From Pseudomonas gozinkensis (GTDB taxonomy: Bacteria; Pseudomonadota; Gammaproteobacteria; Pseudomonadales; Pseudomonadaceae): a stretch of 64,000 bases of DNA. Where the stretch lies: assembly GCF_014863585.1 (NCBI RefSeq), contig NZ_CP062253.1:1638501-1702500 (forward strand). Reading direction: 5' to 3'. The position numbers and the translations under genes were made by a program. The notes beneath the pieces were generated by a model. That model searched no databases. It saw only the letters and a program-made list of their open reading frames with translations, and was not told the DNA's origin. This document shows positions 43,387 through 51,940 of this stretch, one piece after another (positions within the stretch are counted from its first letter, which is position 1; every line of letters begins with the position of its first letter).

Positions 43387-43814
43387 GCCAGTTCTTCACG
43401 CGTCTCCCGGCCCTGTTGTTCCTGCTGATGCTGGGCGGGTGCAGTCACCATCAACCTGCTCAACCGTACTTCGAGCCACCCCAGCCACCGCAGGGCAAGG
43501 CGCTGGTCTACATGATGCGTTCGCAGGTGATTCAGGGCAGTTTCTACGACAGCATTTTCAGCATCAATGACAGTGCGGTTGTGGCACTCGGCAGCAAAAA
43601 CTATTCGTGGGTGTATGTCAGCCCTGGTTTGCACAAGGTGTCCGCAGGACCGCGCCCGAACCCCGGCAATGTCTTCCTGAACCTGCCCGTCGAGGCGGGC
43701 AAGGAGTACTTCGTCGAGTACACCCAGGAAAACATGATGGAACTGATCCGGTTGCGCAAACCGGAGGAGGGTAAGCCCATGGTTCGCGGTTACGAATACT
43801 TGCGGGTCGAGTGA
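43383..43814 (+). CDS. DUF2846-type lipoprotein
   Basis: A 143-aa lipoprotein with lipobox LMLGGC (Cys20). After a Pro-rich linker (YFEPPQPPQGKA) come the DUF2846 landmarks ALVYMMRSQVIQG, a SIFSINDSAVVALGSKNYSW strand and VYVSPGLHKVSA, then LPVEAGKEYFVEYTQE. The fold binds or decorates the envelope; its function is not known. It is translationally coupled to the preceding lipoprotein. Confidence 0.85.
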   Translation: MSQFFTRLPALLFLLMLGGCSHHQPAQPYFEPPQPPQGKALVYMMRSQVIQGSFYDSIFSINDSAVVALGSKNYSWVYVSPGLHKVSAGPRPNPGNVFLNLPVEAGKEYFVEYTQENMMELIRLRKPEEGKPMVRGYEYLRVE

Positions 43815-43893
43815 TGTTCTCGGGTAACGAATTCGAGGCGGGCGTGCTGGGTGATCCGCCCCTTTGCTGCTGTGAACTCAGGAAGGACACGCA

Positions 43894-44247
43894 ATGACCG
43901 AGGATGAGATTTACCGAAGGATCGGGCAGTTGTTGATGGATGAGGCGCCGGAGTCAGCGGTGACGGTAATTGTTGATGCAGAGCTTTCGCCCGAGGACGA
44001 TCACTGCCGGTTGCTGTTTGATTATGTCGACGGAGAAGGCGAGCGGGACTGGTTCAGTCCGAGCAGCGGTGAGGTTGACGGCATTGTCATGAACAGCCTG
44101 GTTGCCCTTGGAAAGTTGCACAAAGCGCAAAACCTTACGGCCGGACTACCCGCCTGGAACGCCTGTGAGATCGCCATGGACATTGTGGGCGGCAAGTTGA
44201 AAATCGACTTCAGGTATGACGAGACGCTCGACCTGCCGACTGACTGA
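43894..44247 (+). CDS. Orphan YezG-like (DUF600) immunity protein
   Basis: A 117-aa protein with the features of the YezG/DUF600 immunity family: a helical start EDEIYRRIGQLLMDEAPESA, an acidic strand pair VTVIVDAELSPEDDHCRLLF and the C-terminal signature GGKLKIDFRYDETLD. YezG neutralises an LXG-type nuclease toxin in Bacillus, and DUF600 proteins accompany polymorphic toxins in many bacteria. No toxin gene adjoins it here, so it would be an orphan. The ribosome binding site is AGGAAGGA. Family assignment is from remembered motifs and should be tested. Confidence 0.6.
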   Translation: MTEDEIYRRIGQLLMDEAPESAVTVIVDAELSPEDDHCRLLFDYVDGEGERDWFSPSSGEVDGIVMNSLVALGKLHKAQNLTAGLPAWNACEIAMDIVGGKLKIDFRYDETLDLPTD

Positions 44248-44290
44248 CGCAAGGCATCCGTAGCGACTGGCGTCGCTTTCCCGCGTTTGA

Positions 44291-44330
44291 AGCAGAGACA
44301 GATTCCACAGACCGGACAATCTGTCTCGCT
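44291..44330. terminator. Stem-loop between convergent genes
   Basis: GAGACAGATT (44295-44304) pairs with AATCTGTCTC (44318-44327), and AGC/GCT extend it across a one-base bulge. It separates the YezG-like and DUF899 genes. No T tract is present. Confidence 0.45.
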
Positions 44331-44350
44331 TCATCGCTGTCAAATGGCGA

Positions 44351-45085
44351 TCAGGTCCCGTGGCAGCAACTGGATTTCGTTTCTCCCTCATACCGGTCAT
44401 GGTGCCGCACCCACTCCATGATCTCGTCCTCGTTCCGGCCCTTGGGTGTGAGGTCGAGGTAGTTGTAGGCGCCGACCAACAAGTCCAGGCCTCGCGCGTA
44501 GGTTGAGTAAGTGTGGAAAATGTCACCGTTGTCCGCGCGATAAAACACGCTGAGACCGGGCATTTCTTCCTCGGCGCTGTCGGTCTTTTCGTAGTTGTAC
44601 GTAGCCTTGCCTGCTTCGACATCGTCAGCGCGGGCGCACACGCCAAAGTCGTAGTTGAAATCGCAGCCGTCCGACGACACCCAGTCGAATGTCCAGCCCA
44701 TCCGCCGCTTGAAGGCCTGGAATTCGGCGAACGGTGCGTGGGACACCGCCACCACGGCGATGTCGTGATGAGCCAGATGTTGGTTGGCGCCATCGATGTG
44801 GTCACTGAGGAATGAACAGCCCGGGCAGCCTTCCTCCCAGCCCTTGGCGAACATGAAGTGGTAAACGACGAGTTGGCTGTGGTTGCCAAACAGATCGGCA
44901 AGTTTCAACTCGCCGTTCGGGCCCATGAAGCGGTAAGCCTTGTCGACCTTCACCCAGGGCAGGGCGCGGCGTTTGGCGCTGAGCCGGTCGCGCTCCCTGG
45001 TGAAGGCCTTCTCATCAGCCAGATGCTGCTTACGGGCGGTGAGCCATTCTTCGCGCGACACCACCGGATGATTCTCAACGTTCAT
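44351..45085 (-). CDS. DUF899 thioredoxin-like protein
   Basis: A 244-aa DUF899 protein. The thioredoxin-like domain starts at about residue 50 and has the family signature FAKGWEEGCPGCSFLSDHIDG (in parts: GCPGCSFLSD, about 86-95), a CxxC where the redox site would be. The N-terminal part VSREEWLTARKQHLADEKAF and the later YARGLDLLVGAYNYLDLTPKG stretch are typical. Members are often labelled thioredoxin family; the physiological reductant and target are unknown. The C-terminus ends SSCCHGT. Confidence 0.87.
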   Translation of the reverse strand: MNVENHPVVSREEWLTARKQHLADEKAFTRERDRLSAKRRALPWVKVDKAYRFMGPNGELKLADLFGNHSQLVVYHFMFAKGWEEGCPGCSFLSDHIDGANQHLAHHDIAVVAVSHAPFAEFQAFKRRMGWTFDWVSSDGCDFNYDFGVCARADDVEAGKATYNYEKTDSAEEEMPGLSVFYRADNGDIFHTYSTYARGLDLLVGAYNYLDLTPKGRNEDEIMEWVRHHDRYEGETKSSCCHGT

Positions 45086-45261
45086 GATGATTTCTCCTGC
45101 GGGGTTGAAACCGTCTGTCTCAGACTAGTCGTTCAACCACCCGGGAAATCGACAGACCGCCGGTCGGTCGGGGCGCCGAATAATCCTGAACGGTGACGCA
45201 GCGCCCCGGTCACAACCTGTGAACGCGCCAAAAAATCACGCGCACCGGAGGTTGAATCAGG

Positions 45262-45654
45262 ATGACGACTTATAACTGGGATTTGATTGAACGCCTGCTG
45301 CATGAAGTGCAGAACGGCGCGGGCCACAGCTTCGCGCCGCGCTCTTACGCAGAAGACTATGCAGCGGCAAAAGCGGCGGCGGGTGAGCCGATCGAGAATC
45401 TGGATCATCTGAAAACCATTGCCTGTGAATATGAGCAAAAGTTGCTGCTGCGTGGTTTTATCGAGCCCCGTGGCGAAGACGAAGGCAGCACCGGCAACAA
45501 CTTCAGCCTGACTCCGCGGGGTTCCAGCCTTTTGAGCCTGATCGACAGCAGCATTCCAGGCAATGATCATCCGCGTCAGGTGTTGGATGAGCAGGAAGAT
45601 GCGCTGGATGAGGCGACGTTTGATCGTGTGGCATCCAAAGCGCAGATTGCCTGA
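45262..45654 (+). CDS. Small DUF2513-like protein, possible winged helix
   Basis: A 130-aa protein with the start YNWDLIERLLHEVQNGAGH, followed by a region LKTIACEYEQKLLLRGFIEP and a turn FSLTPRGSSLLSLIDSS, which together look like the helix-turn-helix and wing of DUF2513/winged-helix proteins. It may be a transcriptional regulator, but no partner gene is near. The start has GGAGG upstream with somewhat long spacing. The C-terminal 30 residues are acidic and probably disordered. Confidence 0.7.
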   Translation: MTTYNWDLIERLLHEVQNGAGHSFAPRSYAEDYAAAKAAAGEPIENLDHLKTIACEYEQKLLLRGFIEPRGEDEGSTGNNFSLTPRGSSLLSLIDSSIPGNDHPRQVLDEQEDALDEATFDRVASKAQIA

Positions 45655-45671
45655 GGTTTTGCACAAAAAAA

Positions 45672-45761
45672 TGTGGGAGCGAGCCTGCTCGCGATAGCGA
45701 TTTGTCAGCCAACCTTTTTCTGACTGCCTGGCCGCTATCGCGAGCAGGCTCGCTCCCACAT
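45672..45761. repeat. REPIN-type inverted repeat
   Basis: Arms TGTGGGAGCGAGCCTGCTCG and CGAGCAGGCTCGCTCCCACA around a spacer with TTGTCAGCCAACCTTTTTCT, between convergent genes. Confidence 0.87.
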
Positions 45762-45778
45762 TGGGTTTTGTGGTGGTC

Positions 45779-46648
45779 TCAGATCTTTTGTGCCGCCTTC
45801 AGGCACTTCAAGTCGTTGAAGTCCTTGCGCACCCCCTCGATTTTTTTCAACAGGCGCTGGCGCTGCTGCGGCGTGCTGTCGGCCATCAGATCGACGAACA
45901 GCGAACGGGCCTGCGCTTCGGTATTGGCGTAGGCCTTTTGGTAATCCGCTGTCCATAAACGCTCGCGATTGACCAGAAGCGTCTCGATCCGTTGTGGGAA
46001 TTCAGGACTTTTGCGTTGCGCCACCGCCGCGCTGAATTGCTTCTGCCAGTGGGCGCGGTTGGCGATCCATTGGGTGTTCTGATCACCCAGGGCGTTCGAC
46101 CAGGCCATCACCCGCTGCTCCTGCTCGGCGCTCAACGGGCCGAGCCAGTCGTTGAGGCGCTTGTCCATGCGCGCGCCACGTTCGGCAATCTGCTGCGACA
46201 GCGGAGGCTTGAGGTATTCCTGTTGGCGCTTTTGCAGATCCTTGGCAAAGGCGTCGTTCATTTCGGCAACCTGCCGATCATCGAGCCCTTGCAGCAATTC
46301 AATCGCCGACGGGGTGATTTCCCGGGCGGTTTCGGCGATCGCCTGCTTGGCCTCAGCGGTGCGGGCCTGGAGCGCGGCGTCGGTGACCTGATTGGTCTCG
46401 ACCATCGTTTGCAGGCGATCGAGCCAGTCGAGATAACCCGGTAACTGCGTGGTGCAGTGCCAGCTCAGGTGTTCCCTGAGGCGTTCGTTGAACCAGCCTT
46501 TCTGCTCGCCGTTCATGTCCAGGTAGTCGCTCAGCGTCCATGGAATGATCACGTCGAGATTGCGATAGGCCAGGCCGACACGACTGCAGGCACCGAGGGC
46601 GAGGGTCAGGATCAGTAGAACGGCGATGCGTTTGAACCAGCTAGACAT
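45779..46648 (-). CDS. DUF6279-type lipoprotein
   Basis: A 289-aa lipoprotein with lipobox LALGAC (Cys21). The mature protein begins SRVGLAYRNLDVIIPWTLSD and is almost wholly helical (QKGWFNERLREHLSWH, then TTQLPGYLDWLDRLQTMVET and many Gln/Arg-rich helices). This matches the pseudomonad DUF6279 family. It is outer- or inner-membrane anchored in the periplasm; its function is not known. It is in the same direction as the TorF-type porin gene but separated by 77 bases. Confidence 0.85.
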   Translation of the reverse strand: MSSWFKRIAVLLILTLALGACSRVGLAYRNLDVIIPWTLSDYLDMNGEQKGWFNERLREHLSWHCTTQLPGYLDWLDRLQTMVETNQVTDAALQARTAEAKQAIAETAREITPSAIELLQGLDDRQVAEMNDAFAKDLQKRQQEYLKPPLSQQIAERGARMDKRLNDWLGPLSAEQEQRVMAWSNALGDQNTQWIANRAHWQKQFSAAVAQRKSPEFPQRIETLLVNRERLWTADYQKAYANTEAQARSLFVDLMADSTPQQRQRLLKKIEGVRKDFNDLKCLKAAQKI

Positions 46649-46725
46649 GGGCGAATCCTTGCGAAAGCCAGCCTTGAGGGTCTGATGCTCATGTGAACGC
46701 AGGAGGGGCCCGGCAGTTCAGCCAA

Positions 46726-47442
46726 TCAAAAGAACGGGCGTTCGGCCTTGAGCGTGACCAGCCCGTCGCACTGACTGTTATGCCCGGAATAAGCCGAGCA
46801 ATCGCTGCCGCTGAGGCTCGAATTGCTGTAGATCAGGTCGAGGTCGATGCCCATGAACGGCCGGGAAAGTTTCACCGACCAATCGGTGAAACTGCTGACA
46901 TAACCGCCGTCCACCGAGACCGGCGTGTTGAGCTGATGAGTGGTGTATTTCATGCTGATCCCGATACCGAACGGTTGATTGCCGCCGAGGTCGGCAAACA
47001 GGGTGTTGTTCTGTTTGTCCGGATCGTTGCTCAGGGCGATGCCGATCCGGCTGCCGAGCAGGGTCAGGCCACCGAACAGTTCCTGGCTGTCGAGGGTGTC
47101 GACCTTGGGATAGCTGTAGTGAATCATCCCGACTTCGTAGCCGAGGGTTTGATCGAAAGGTTGTTTAAAGCCTACATAGGAATCGATTTCAAGGTTCTTC
47201 CCCGGCGTGAGGCCCATGCTCGGTGCGTACTGGCCGACATAGAGGCCGCTGTCATGGCTCAGGTCCAGACCGCCGTGGAACGAGCCGACCACCGAAGGTT
47301 TGACCAGCCCCTGGGCCATGCTGCGGCTGGGCGTGGTGCCGAGCTTGAGGTCGAAGTCGCCGAGTTCACGCTGGAAAATCTGCGCGTGCGCCGCCGGGCT
47401 TGCCAGCAGGCTTACAAGTAATAAACAGAGGGGTTTGAGCAT
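46726..47442 (-). CDS. TorF-family putative porin
   Basis: A 238-aa outer-membrane protein with a signal peptide (LKPLCLLLVSLLASPAAHA, cleaved before QIFQREL). The phrases SRSMAQGLVKPSVVGSFHG and DSGLYVGQYAPSM and the strongly alternating strands through GYVSSFTDWSVKLSRPFMG suit the TorF putative-porin family. It ends in ERPFF with the C-terminal aromatic required for outer-membrane insertion. Two Cys (GSDCSAYSGHNSQC) probably form a loop disulfide. Substrate unknown. Confidence 0.82.
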   Translation of the reverse strand: MLKPLCLLLVSLLASPAAHAQIFQRELGDFDLKLGTTPSRSMAQGLVKPSVVGSFHGGLDLSHDSGLYVGQYAPSMGLTPGKNLEIDSYVGFKQPFDQTLGYEVGMIHYSYPKVDTLDSQELFGGLTLLGSRIGIALSNDPDKQNNTLFADLGGNQPFGIGISMKYTTHQLNTPVSVDGGYVSSFTDWSVKLSRPFMGIDLDLIYSNSSLSGSDCSAYSGHNSQCDGLVTLKAERPFF

Positions 47443-47657
47443 GCGTCACTCCTTGAGCAGCGAGCGCAGGCGGGACAAACCTGCTGAAACGCTTGATCCA
47501 GACGCGTGCAAGGATACCGGCGAATGATCGGCATCGAGGGCCGTTCGTCGATTTCTGGTGTTTTGATTGTTTGATTAAACGCGAGAGGGGTCTTGCGGGG
47601 GATCCGGTCCAGACGCTTCGAAGCTCAAAGCGCCTTTGGACAGGTGTACTGCGGGTG

Positions 47658-47846
47658 TTACTTCTTGCCCAGGCTGATCTGCTTGGACGGGCCGAACGTC
47701 TGGCCGCTGACGCCCTTGGCAATTTGCTGGATTTCGCCGCCGGACTTGAGGAATGCCGCGATCTGATCGTTGATCGATTCGCTGGTTTCAACGGCTGGAG
47801 CTGGCTTTGCTTTGCTGGTGGATGCTTTTACACGCATGGCGGCCAT
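47658..47846 (-). CDS. Small conserved protein, unknown
   Basis: A 62-aa protein (59 aa if ATG 47837 is used). The N-terminal third is basic and Ala-rich (RVKASTSKAKPAP), followed by SESINDQIAAFLKSGGEIQQ, IAKGVSGQTFG and a Lys-Lys end. The latter half resembles small pseudomonad proteins annotated as transcriptional regulators, but I cannot place it firmly. It is single and is preceded by a long A+T-rich region. Confidence 0.65.
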   Translation of the reverse strand: MAAMRVKASTSKAKPAPAVETSESINDQIAAFLKSGGEIQQIAKGVSGQTFGPSKQISLGKK

Positions 47847-48196
47847 TAACCTGTAGAAAAGTAACTCGGCCAGGCATCGTACAGGAATAACTTGACAATT
47901 GCTTGGTAAATATCCCCCGGAATAACCCAGCGTGCAGGTGGATTATTCTCGATTAATTATTCGGAATATCCCGCTAACCTGCTGTTTTAAATAACAACAT
48001 TTATCTTTCTTTGCGTCCTTTTCGAGGGGCGGGAGCGTTCGGCAATCGTCCCGATCGCCTGACGAGTGGCGCCCGCTCCACGGCAAACCAAGGAAAATCA
48101 AGGCTTGGCGCAAATTTTCAGTCGGCGGGGGATCTGCCGGCCAACGAACCCGGCAAAACCGGGTAGAATGCCGCCCACGCAATGAGGGTATTGGAA
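47847..48196. other. 350-nt A+T-rich intergenic region
   Basis: It holds the divergent promoters of the 62-aa gene and the CvfB-type gene. TTGACAATTGC at about 47891 may be a -35 element. A short CCAAG...CTTGG stem occurs near 48087-48107. I see no gene and no known RNA motif in it; an sRNA cannot be excluded. Confidence 0.45.
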
Positions 48197-49033
48197 ATGG
48201 CTTTAGTCGGGCGTTACAACAGTTTGCAAGTGGTTAAACACACTAACTTCGGTTTATATCTGGACGGCGGTGCCGACGGCGAAATTCTTTTGCCCAACCG
48301 TTATATCCCTAAAGATATTCCCAGCGAAGATGAAGACTGGCTCAATGTTTTCATTTATCTGGACAGCGATGACAAACTTATTGCCACCACTGAAAAACCA
48401 AAAGTTCAGGTCGGTGAATTTGCCAGTTTGAAAGTTGTTGAAGTCAACAGCATCGGCGTGTTCCTCGATTGGGGCCTGCCGAAGGATCTGCTGCTGCCTT
48501 ACTCCGAAGAAAAACGCCAGATGACCGCCGGCGAGTACTGCGTGGTGCATGTCTACCTGGACAAGCACACCCGTCGCATCACCGCCACCGCGCGCCTGGA
48601 TCGTTATCTGGACAAGACCCCGGCCAACTACAGCGTGGGCCAGGAAGTTGATCTGCTGGTGGCCGAAGCCACCGACATGGGTTTCAAGGCCGTCATCAAC
48701 AACAAGCACTGGGGTCTGATTCACAAGAACGAAATCTTCAAGTTCATGCGTTCCGGCATGCGCGAGAAAGGCTTCATCAAGGAAGTGCGTGCCGACGGCA
48801 AGATCAGCCTGAGTCTGCAACCGGTGGGTCAGGAAGCGGCCAGCAGCCTGAGTTCGAAGATCCTCGCCAAGTTGCGCGAAAACGATGGCACCCTGGCCGT
48901 CAGCGACAAGAGCGACCCGGCGCTGATCAGCAGCCTGTTCGGTGTCAGCAAGGGCAACTTCAAAAAGGCCATCGGTTCGCTGTACAAGGAAGGCAAGATC
49001 GTCATTCACGCCGATCGCATTGAACTAACCTGA
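48197..49033 (+). CDS. CvfB-type S1 RNA-binding protein
   Basis: A 278-aa protein with S1-type OB folds in tandem: GRYNSLQVVKHTNFGLYLDG at the start, then VGEFASLKVVEVNSIGVFLD (about 74-93), and VGQEVDLLVAEATDMGFKAV (about 146-165). A winged-helix-like C-terminus follows (PALISSLFGVSKGNFKKAIG and SLYKEGKIVIH). This is the CvfB architecture; in other bacteria it binds RNA and affects virulence or stress genes. ATG 48197 is preferred over 48182 since GAGGG lies eight bases before it. Regulation is not evident. Confidence 0.92.
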   Translation: MALVGRYNSLQVVKHTNFGLYLDGGADGEILLPNRYIPKDIPSEDEDWLNVFIYLDSDDKLIATTEKPKVQVGEFASLKVVEVNSIGVFLDWGLPKDLLLPYSEEKRQMTAGEYCVVHVYLDKHTRRITATARLDRYLDKTPANYSVGQEVDLLVAEATDMGFKAVINNKHWGLIHKNEIFKFMRSGMREKGFIKEVRADGKISLSLQPVGQEAASSLSSKILAKLRENDGTLAVSDKSDPALISSLFGVSKGNFKKAIGSLYKEGKIVIHADRIELT

Positions 49034-49078
49034 GCCTGACGTGGCCCATGTTGCATGGGTTCACTCGAGGTCGGGCAG

Positions 49079-49483
49079 ATGAAAAAAGCGCTGATTGCCT
49101 ACGTCGCCACGTTGCTGGCGTTTCTTCTGCTCGACGGCATCTGGCTCGGCGTATTGATGGCGCCGACCTATCGCGAACTGCTCGGTTCGCTGATGCTCGA
49201 AAAACCGTTGCTGGTGCCAGCAGCGGTTTTTTATTGCCTGTACGTTTTCGGCTGCGTGGTGTTTGTGGTGTTGCCGTCGCTGACCTGGCAACGCGCCGCC
49301 CGGATGGGCGCACTGCTCGGGCTGGTCGCTTATGGCACTTATGACCTGACCAATTGGGCGACGCTGCGTGGCTGGTCGGTGCAGGTGACATTGATGGATT
49401 GGGCCTGGGGCACATTTGCCACGGCGCTGGCCTGTACGGTGGGATTTGTTGTGGCCAGCCGGTTTGGCAGATCAGCCCGTTGA
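49079..49483 (+). CDS. DUF2177 membrane protein
   Basis: A 134-aa protein with four transmembrane helices at about residues 4-24, 41-62, 70-90 and 105-128. LLDGIWLGVLMAPTYRELLG and GLVAYGTYDLTNWATLRGWS (with the DLTNWAT box) are characteristic of DUF2177. Function unknown. ATG 49079 is used as it follows GAGG and begins at the basic KKALIAY start of the first helix. It starts 45 bases after the CvfB-type gene and may be co-transcribed. Confidence 0.85.
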   Translation: MKKALIAYVATLLAFLLLDGIWLGVLMAPTYRELLGSLMLEKPLLVPAAVFYCLYVFGCVVFVVLPSLTWQRAARMGALLGLVAYGTYDLTNWATLRGWSVQVTLMDWAWGTFATALACTVGFVVASRFGRSAR

Positions 49484-49505
49484 TTTCGGTCGTCTGAACT
49501 GACGC

Positions 49506-49596
49506 CATCGCTGGCAAGCCAGCTCCCACAATGTCCCAGTCGTACACAAAATCTGTAATCACCGCTGATCCTGTGGGAGCTGGCTTGCCAGCGATT
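49506..49596. repeat. REPIN-type inverted repeat, CTGGCAAGCCAG variant
   Basis: Arms ATCGCTGGCAAGCCAGCTCC and GGAGCTGGCTTGCCAGCGAT. The spacer includes GTCGTACACAAAATCTGTAA, shared in outline with the elements at 7010 and 60629. Confidence 0.85.
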
Positions 49597-49777
49597 GACG
49601 GCGCAGCCGTCAGCCATTCGCCGCTGACGTTGCAGAAGCATCAAATGTCTTTTCCAGACGGCTTTTTCTGGCTGACTGGTTAATAATCCACTCACTATTT
49701 TTCGCCCCGGACGCAGAGCCGGGGCTTTGTTCGACCATTGGAAAAACTGCCATGTCGTGTGTGTTCGAGGTGTCGAG

Positions 49778-50710
49778 GTGAGCGTCAGTCGGCGCAGTGC
49801 CGACGGATTTGCCCTGCAAGTGATGATCGGCCTGTGCCTGATCTGGGGCGTGCAGCAGGTGATGATCAAGTGGGCGGCGACCGACATTGCGCCGGTGATG
49901 CAGGCGGCGGGGCGGTCGGGGATTTCCGCGTTGCTGGTCGGACTGCTCATCTGCTGGAAGGGCGGCTGGGATCAGGTCGGGGCTACCTGGCGCGGCGGCT
50001 TGCTGGCCGGTGCCTTGTTCGGTCTTGAGTTCCTGTTCATCTCCGAAGGCTTGCAGTTGACCACCGCAGCGCACATGTCGGTGTTCCTCTACACCGCGCC
50101 GATCTTCACCGCACTGGGCGTGCATTTCCTGTTACCCAGCGAGCGTCTGCGGCCGGTGCAATGGCTGGGGATCTTCCTCGCGTTCGTCGGCATTGCCATC
50201 GCGTTTGCCGGCGGCGTGTCGTGGGACAACCTCGACCGCCGCATGTTGATGGGCGATGCCCTCGGCGTGCTGGCCGGCGCCAGTTGGGGCGCGACCACCG
50301 TGGTGGTGCGTGCCTCGCGGCTGTCGGAGGCGCCGGTGACGCTGACGCTTTTTTACCAGCTGATCGTCGGCTTCATTGGCCTGTTGCTGATCGCGCTGCT
50401 CAGCGGGCAGATCACCCACGTCAGCCTGACCGCCGTGGCCGTGGGCAGCGTGCTGTTCCAGGGGCTGGTGGTGTCGTTCTTCAGTTACCTGACCTGGTTC
50501 TGGTTGTTGCGCCGTTATCTGGCGGCCAATCTCGCGGTGTTTTCCTTCATGACGCCATTGTTCGGCGTGACCTTCGGCGTGGTGTTGCTCGGCGAAGAAC
50601 TGAGCCTGAACTTCATCATCGGGGCCGTGCTGGTGTTGCTCGGCATCACCTTCGTCAGCGCGGAACAGTGGGTGCGTCGGCGTTTGCGCAAAGCCCTCGG
50701 TCAGCCGTAA
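49778..50710 (+). CDS. DMT-superfamily (EamA) exporter
   Basis: A 310-aa ten-helix EamA permease: GFALQVMIGLCLIWGVQQVM (first helix), AAHMSVFLYTAPIFTALGVH in half one, FFSYLTWFWLLRRYLAANLA and FSFMTPLFGVTFGVVLLGEE in half two. Start GTG 49778 is chosen because GAGG precedes it at the right distance and upstream codons give no homologous sequence. Substrate unknown. Its last 56 bases overlap the end of the converging MFS gene. Confidence 0.88.
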   Translation: MSVSRRSADGFALQVMIGLCLIWGVQQVMIKWAATDIAPVMQAAGRSGISALLVGLLICWKGGWDQVGATWRGGLLAGALFGLEFLFISEGLQLTTAAHMSVFLYTAPIFTALGVHFLLPSERLRPVQWLGIFLAFVGIAIAFAGGVSWDNLDRRMLMGDALGVLAGASWGATTVVVRASRLSEAPVTLTLFYQLIVGFIGLLLIALLSGQITHVSLTAVAVGSVLFQGLVVSFFSYLTWFWLLRRYLAANLAVFSFMTPLFGVTFGVVLLGEELSLNFIIGAVLVLLGITFVSAEQWVRRRLRKALGQP

Positions 50711-51836
50711 CCGATTTGCACGCCAGACCGCCGGCAATCAACAGGCCGCTGCCGGCGATCACCAGCGCCGGTTGCAGGCCACCGCTGAAATGGCTGCTGA
50801 CCGCCGCCAGCAACGGCCCGCTGAGCTGACCGACAGCGAAGCACGCGGTGAGCAGGCCGGCGTTGCGCTGGGTGGCATGGGGCGCCAGTTCCCGGGAGCG
50901 TTGCATCACCAGTTGCATGCAGGCCAGGAACGGCGTGCCGCACAGCATCACGCCCAGTGCCAGACCGAGGCCGCTGCCCAACAGGCAAGCGAAAACTCCC
51001 GCAGCCTGAAGCCACAACGTCGCCATCAACCAGTGCCGGGTGGTTTGCGGATCGTGCCGTCGCAAACTCACCAGCAACACGCCAATCGCGGCGCCGAGGC
51101 CGAAGCACGGCCAGAACAGATCGGCCTGCCATTGCCCGTGAAACTGCGCGTTGGCCATCTGCGACAGGAACGTGGCCGGGATGATGTAGCCCACGCCATA
51201 CAAGGCATACACCACCGCCAAATGCCCAATACCGCGATTCGACGAGCTCACGGCAGTCGGTGCGGCCGGCACACCGACGCCCGGTTGCGGCAGAATCCGC
51301 ACGATCCCCAGCAACATCACCAGCGCCACGGCGGCATAGATCAGCCACAGGGTCGCGGAAGTCTGCTGCGCCAGATGTGAGAACAGCGCCAGCAATCCCG
51401 TCAGAAAAATCCCCAGCCCCGGCCCGGCAAAAACCAGTGCTCCCAACCGTGGGCGACCCGCCGCCGCAGCCAGTGGCTGACTCAATGCAGTAATCATCAC
51501 CAGCACCCAGGCGCTCGCCACGCCAGTGCCAAAGCGCAGCAGCAGATGCGACCAGAAACCGTTGGCCCAGAACGACGCCAGCGTCAGCAGCACACACAGC
51601 CACAAGCCGCCATGCAGGCGTAGCTGTACCTGCTCCGGCCGTCGGGAAAACATCGCATCCACCGCGCCAAGCAGATAACCGAGGTAGTTGGCCGCCGCAA
51701 TCAGACCAGCGGCGGTCAGGTCGATCTGCCCTTCGCTGAGCAGGTGCGGCAGTTGCGGGGTGAGGGCGAAACGCCCGATGCCCATGGCCATCATCAGGGC
51801 AATGAAACAGGCGGATAAGCGAATCAGCGGGGACAT
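50655..51836 (-). CDS. MFS transporter, YbfB/YjiJ type
   Basis: A 393-aa, 12-helix major facilitator of the YbfB/YjiJ group. The start LSACFIALMMAMGIGRFALTPQLP, then the AANYLGYLLGAVDAMF segment, and YALYGVGYIIPATFLSQMA are characteristic. The substrate is unknown for the group. It is divergent from a LysR gene with 104 bases between them, so that protein probably regulates it. Its 3' end overlaps the DMT gene. Confidence 0.88.
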   Translation of the reverse strand: MSPLIRLSACFIALMMAMGIGRFALTPQLPHLLSEGQIDLTAAGLIAAANYLGYLLGAVDAMFSRRPEQVQLRLHGGLWLCVLLTLASFWANGFWSHLLLRFGTGVASAWVLVMITALSQPLAAAAGRPRLGALVFAGPGLGIFLTGLLALFSHLAQQTSATLWLIYAAVALVMLLGIVRILPQPGVGVPAAPTAVSSSNRGIGHLAVVYALYGVGYIIPATFLSQMANAQFHGQWQADLFWPCFGLGAAIGVLLVSLRRHDPQTTRHWLMATLWLQAAGVFACLLGSGLGLALGVMLCGTPFLACMQLVMQRSRELAPHATQRNAGLLTACFAVGQLSGPLLAAVSSHFSGGLQPALVIAGSGLLIAGGLACKSVTADRGLCANADAPTVPR

Positions 51837-51882
51837 GGTCTGAATTCCGTTGGAGGTTCAATGACCGTCAGGCTAGGACTGA

Positions 51883-51912
51883 TTGACTTTCTTTAAAATT
51901 GAATAATAGTGA
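51883..51912 (+). promoter_or_regulatory. Possible sigma-70 promoter of the LysR gene
   Basis: TTGACT (51883-51888) is followed by an A+T-rich stretch with AATAATAGTGA. The -10 assignment is ambiguous (TAATAG gives 15-nt spacing, TAGTGA 18). It sits in the shared LysR/MFS divergent region. Confidence 0.35.
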
Positions 51913-51940
51913 GTAACTTGTTCTGTTCAGGAGAAAGGTT

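Noticed and set aside
47943..48182. A 79-codon minus-strand frame in the gap before the CvfB-type gene
   Set aside because: Arg/Pro-rich start, no ribosome binding site and it runs over the promoter region; no sign of coding selection.
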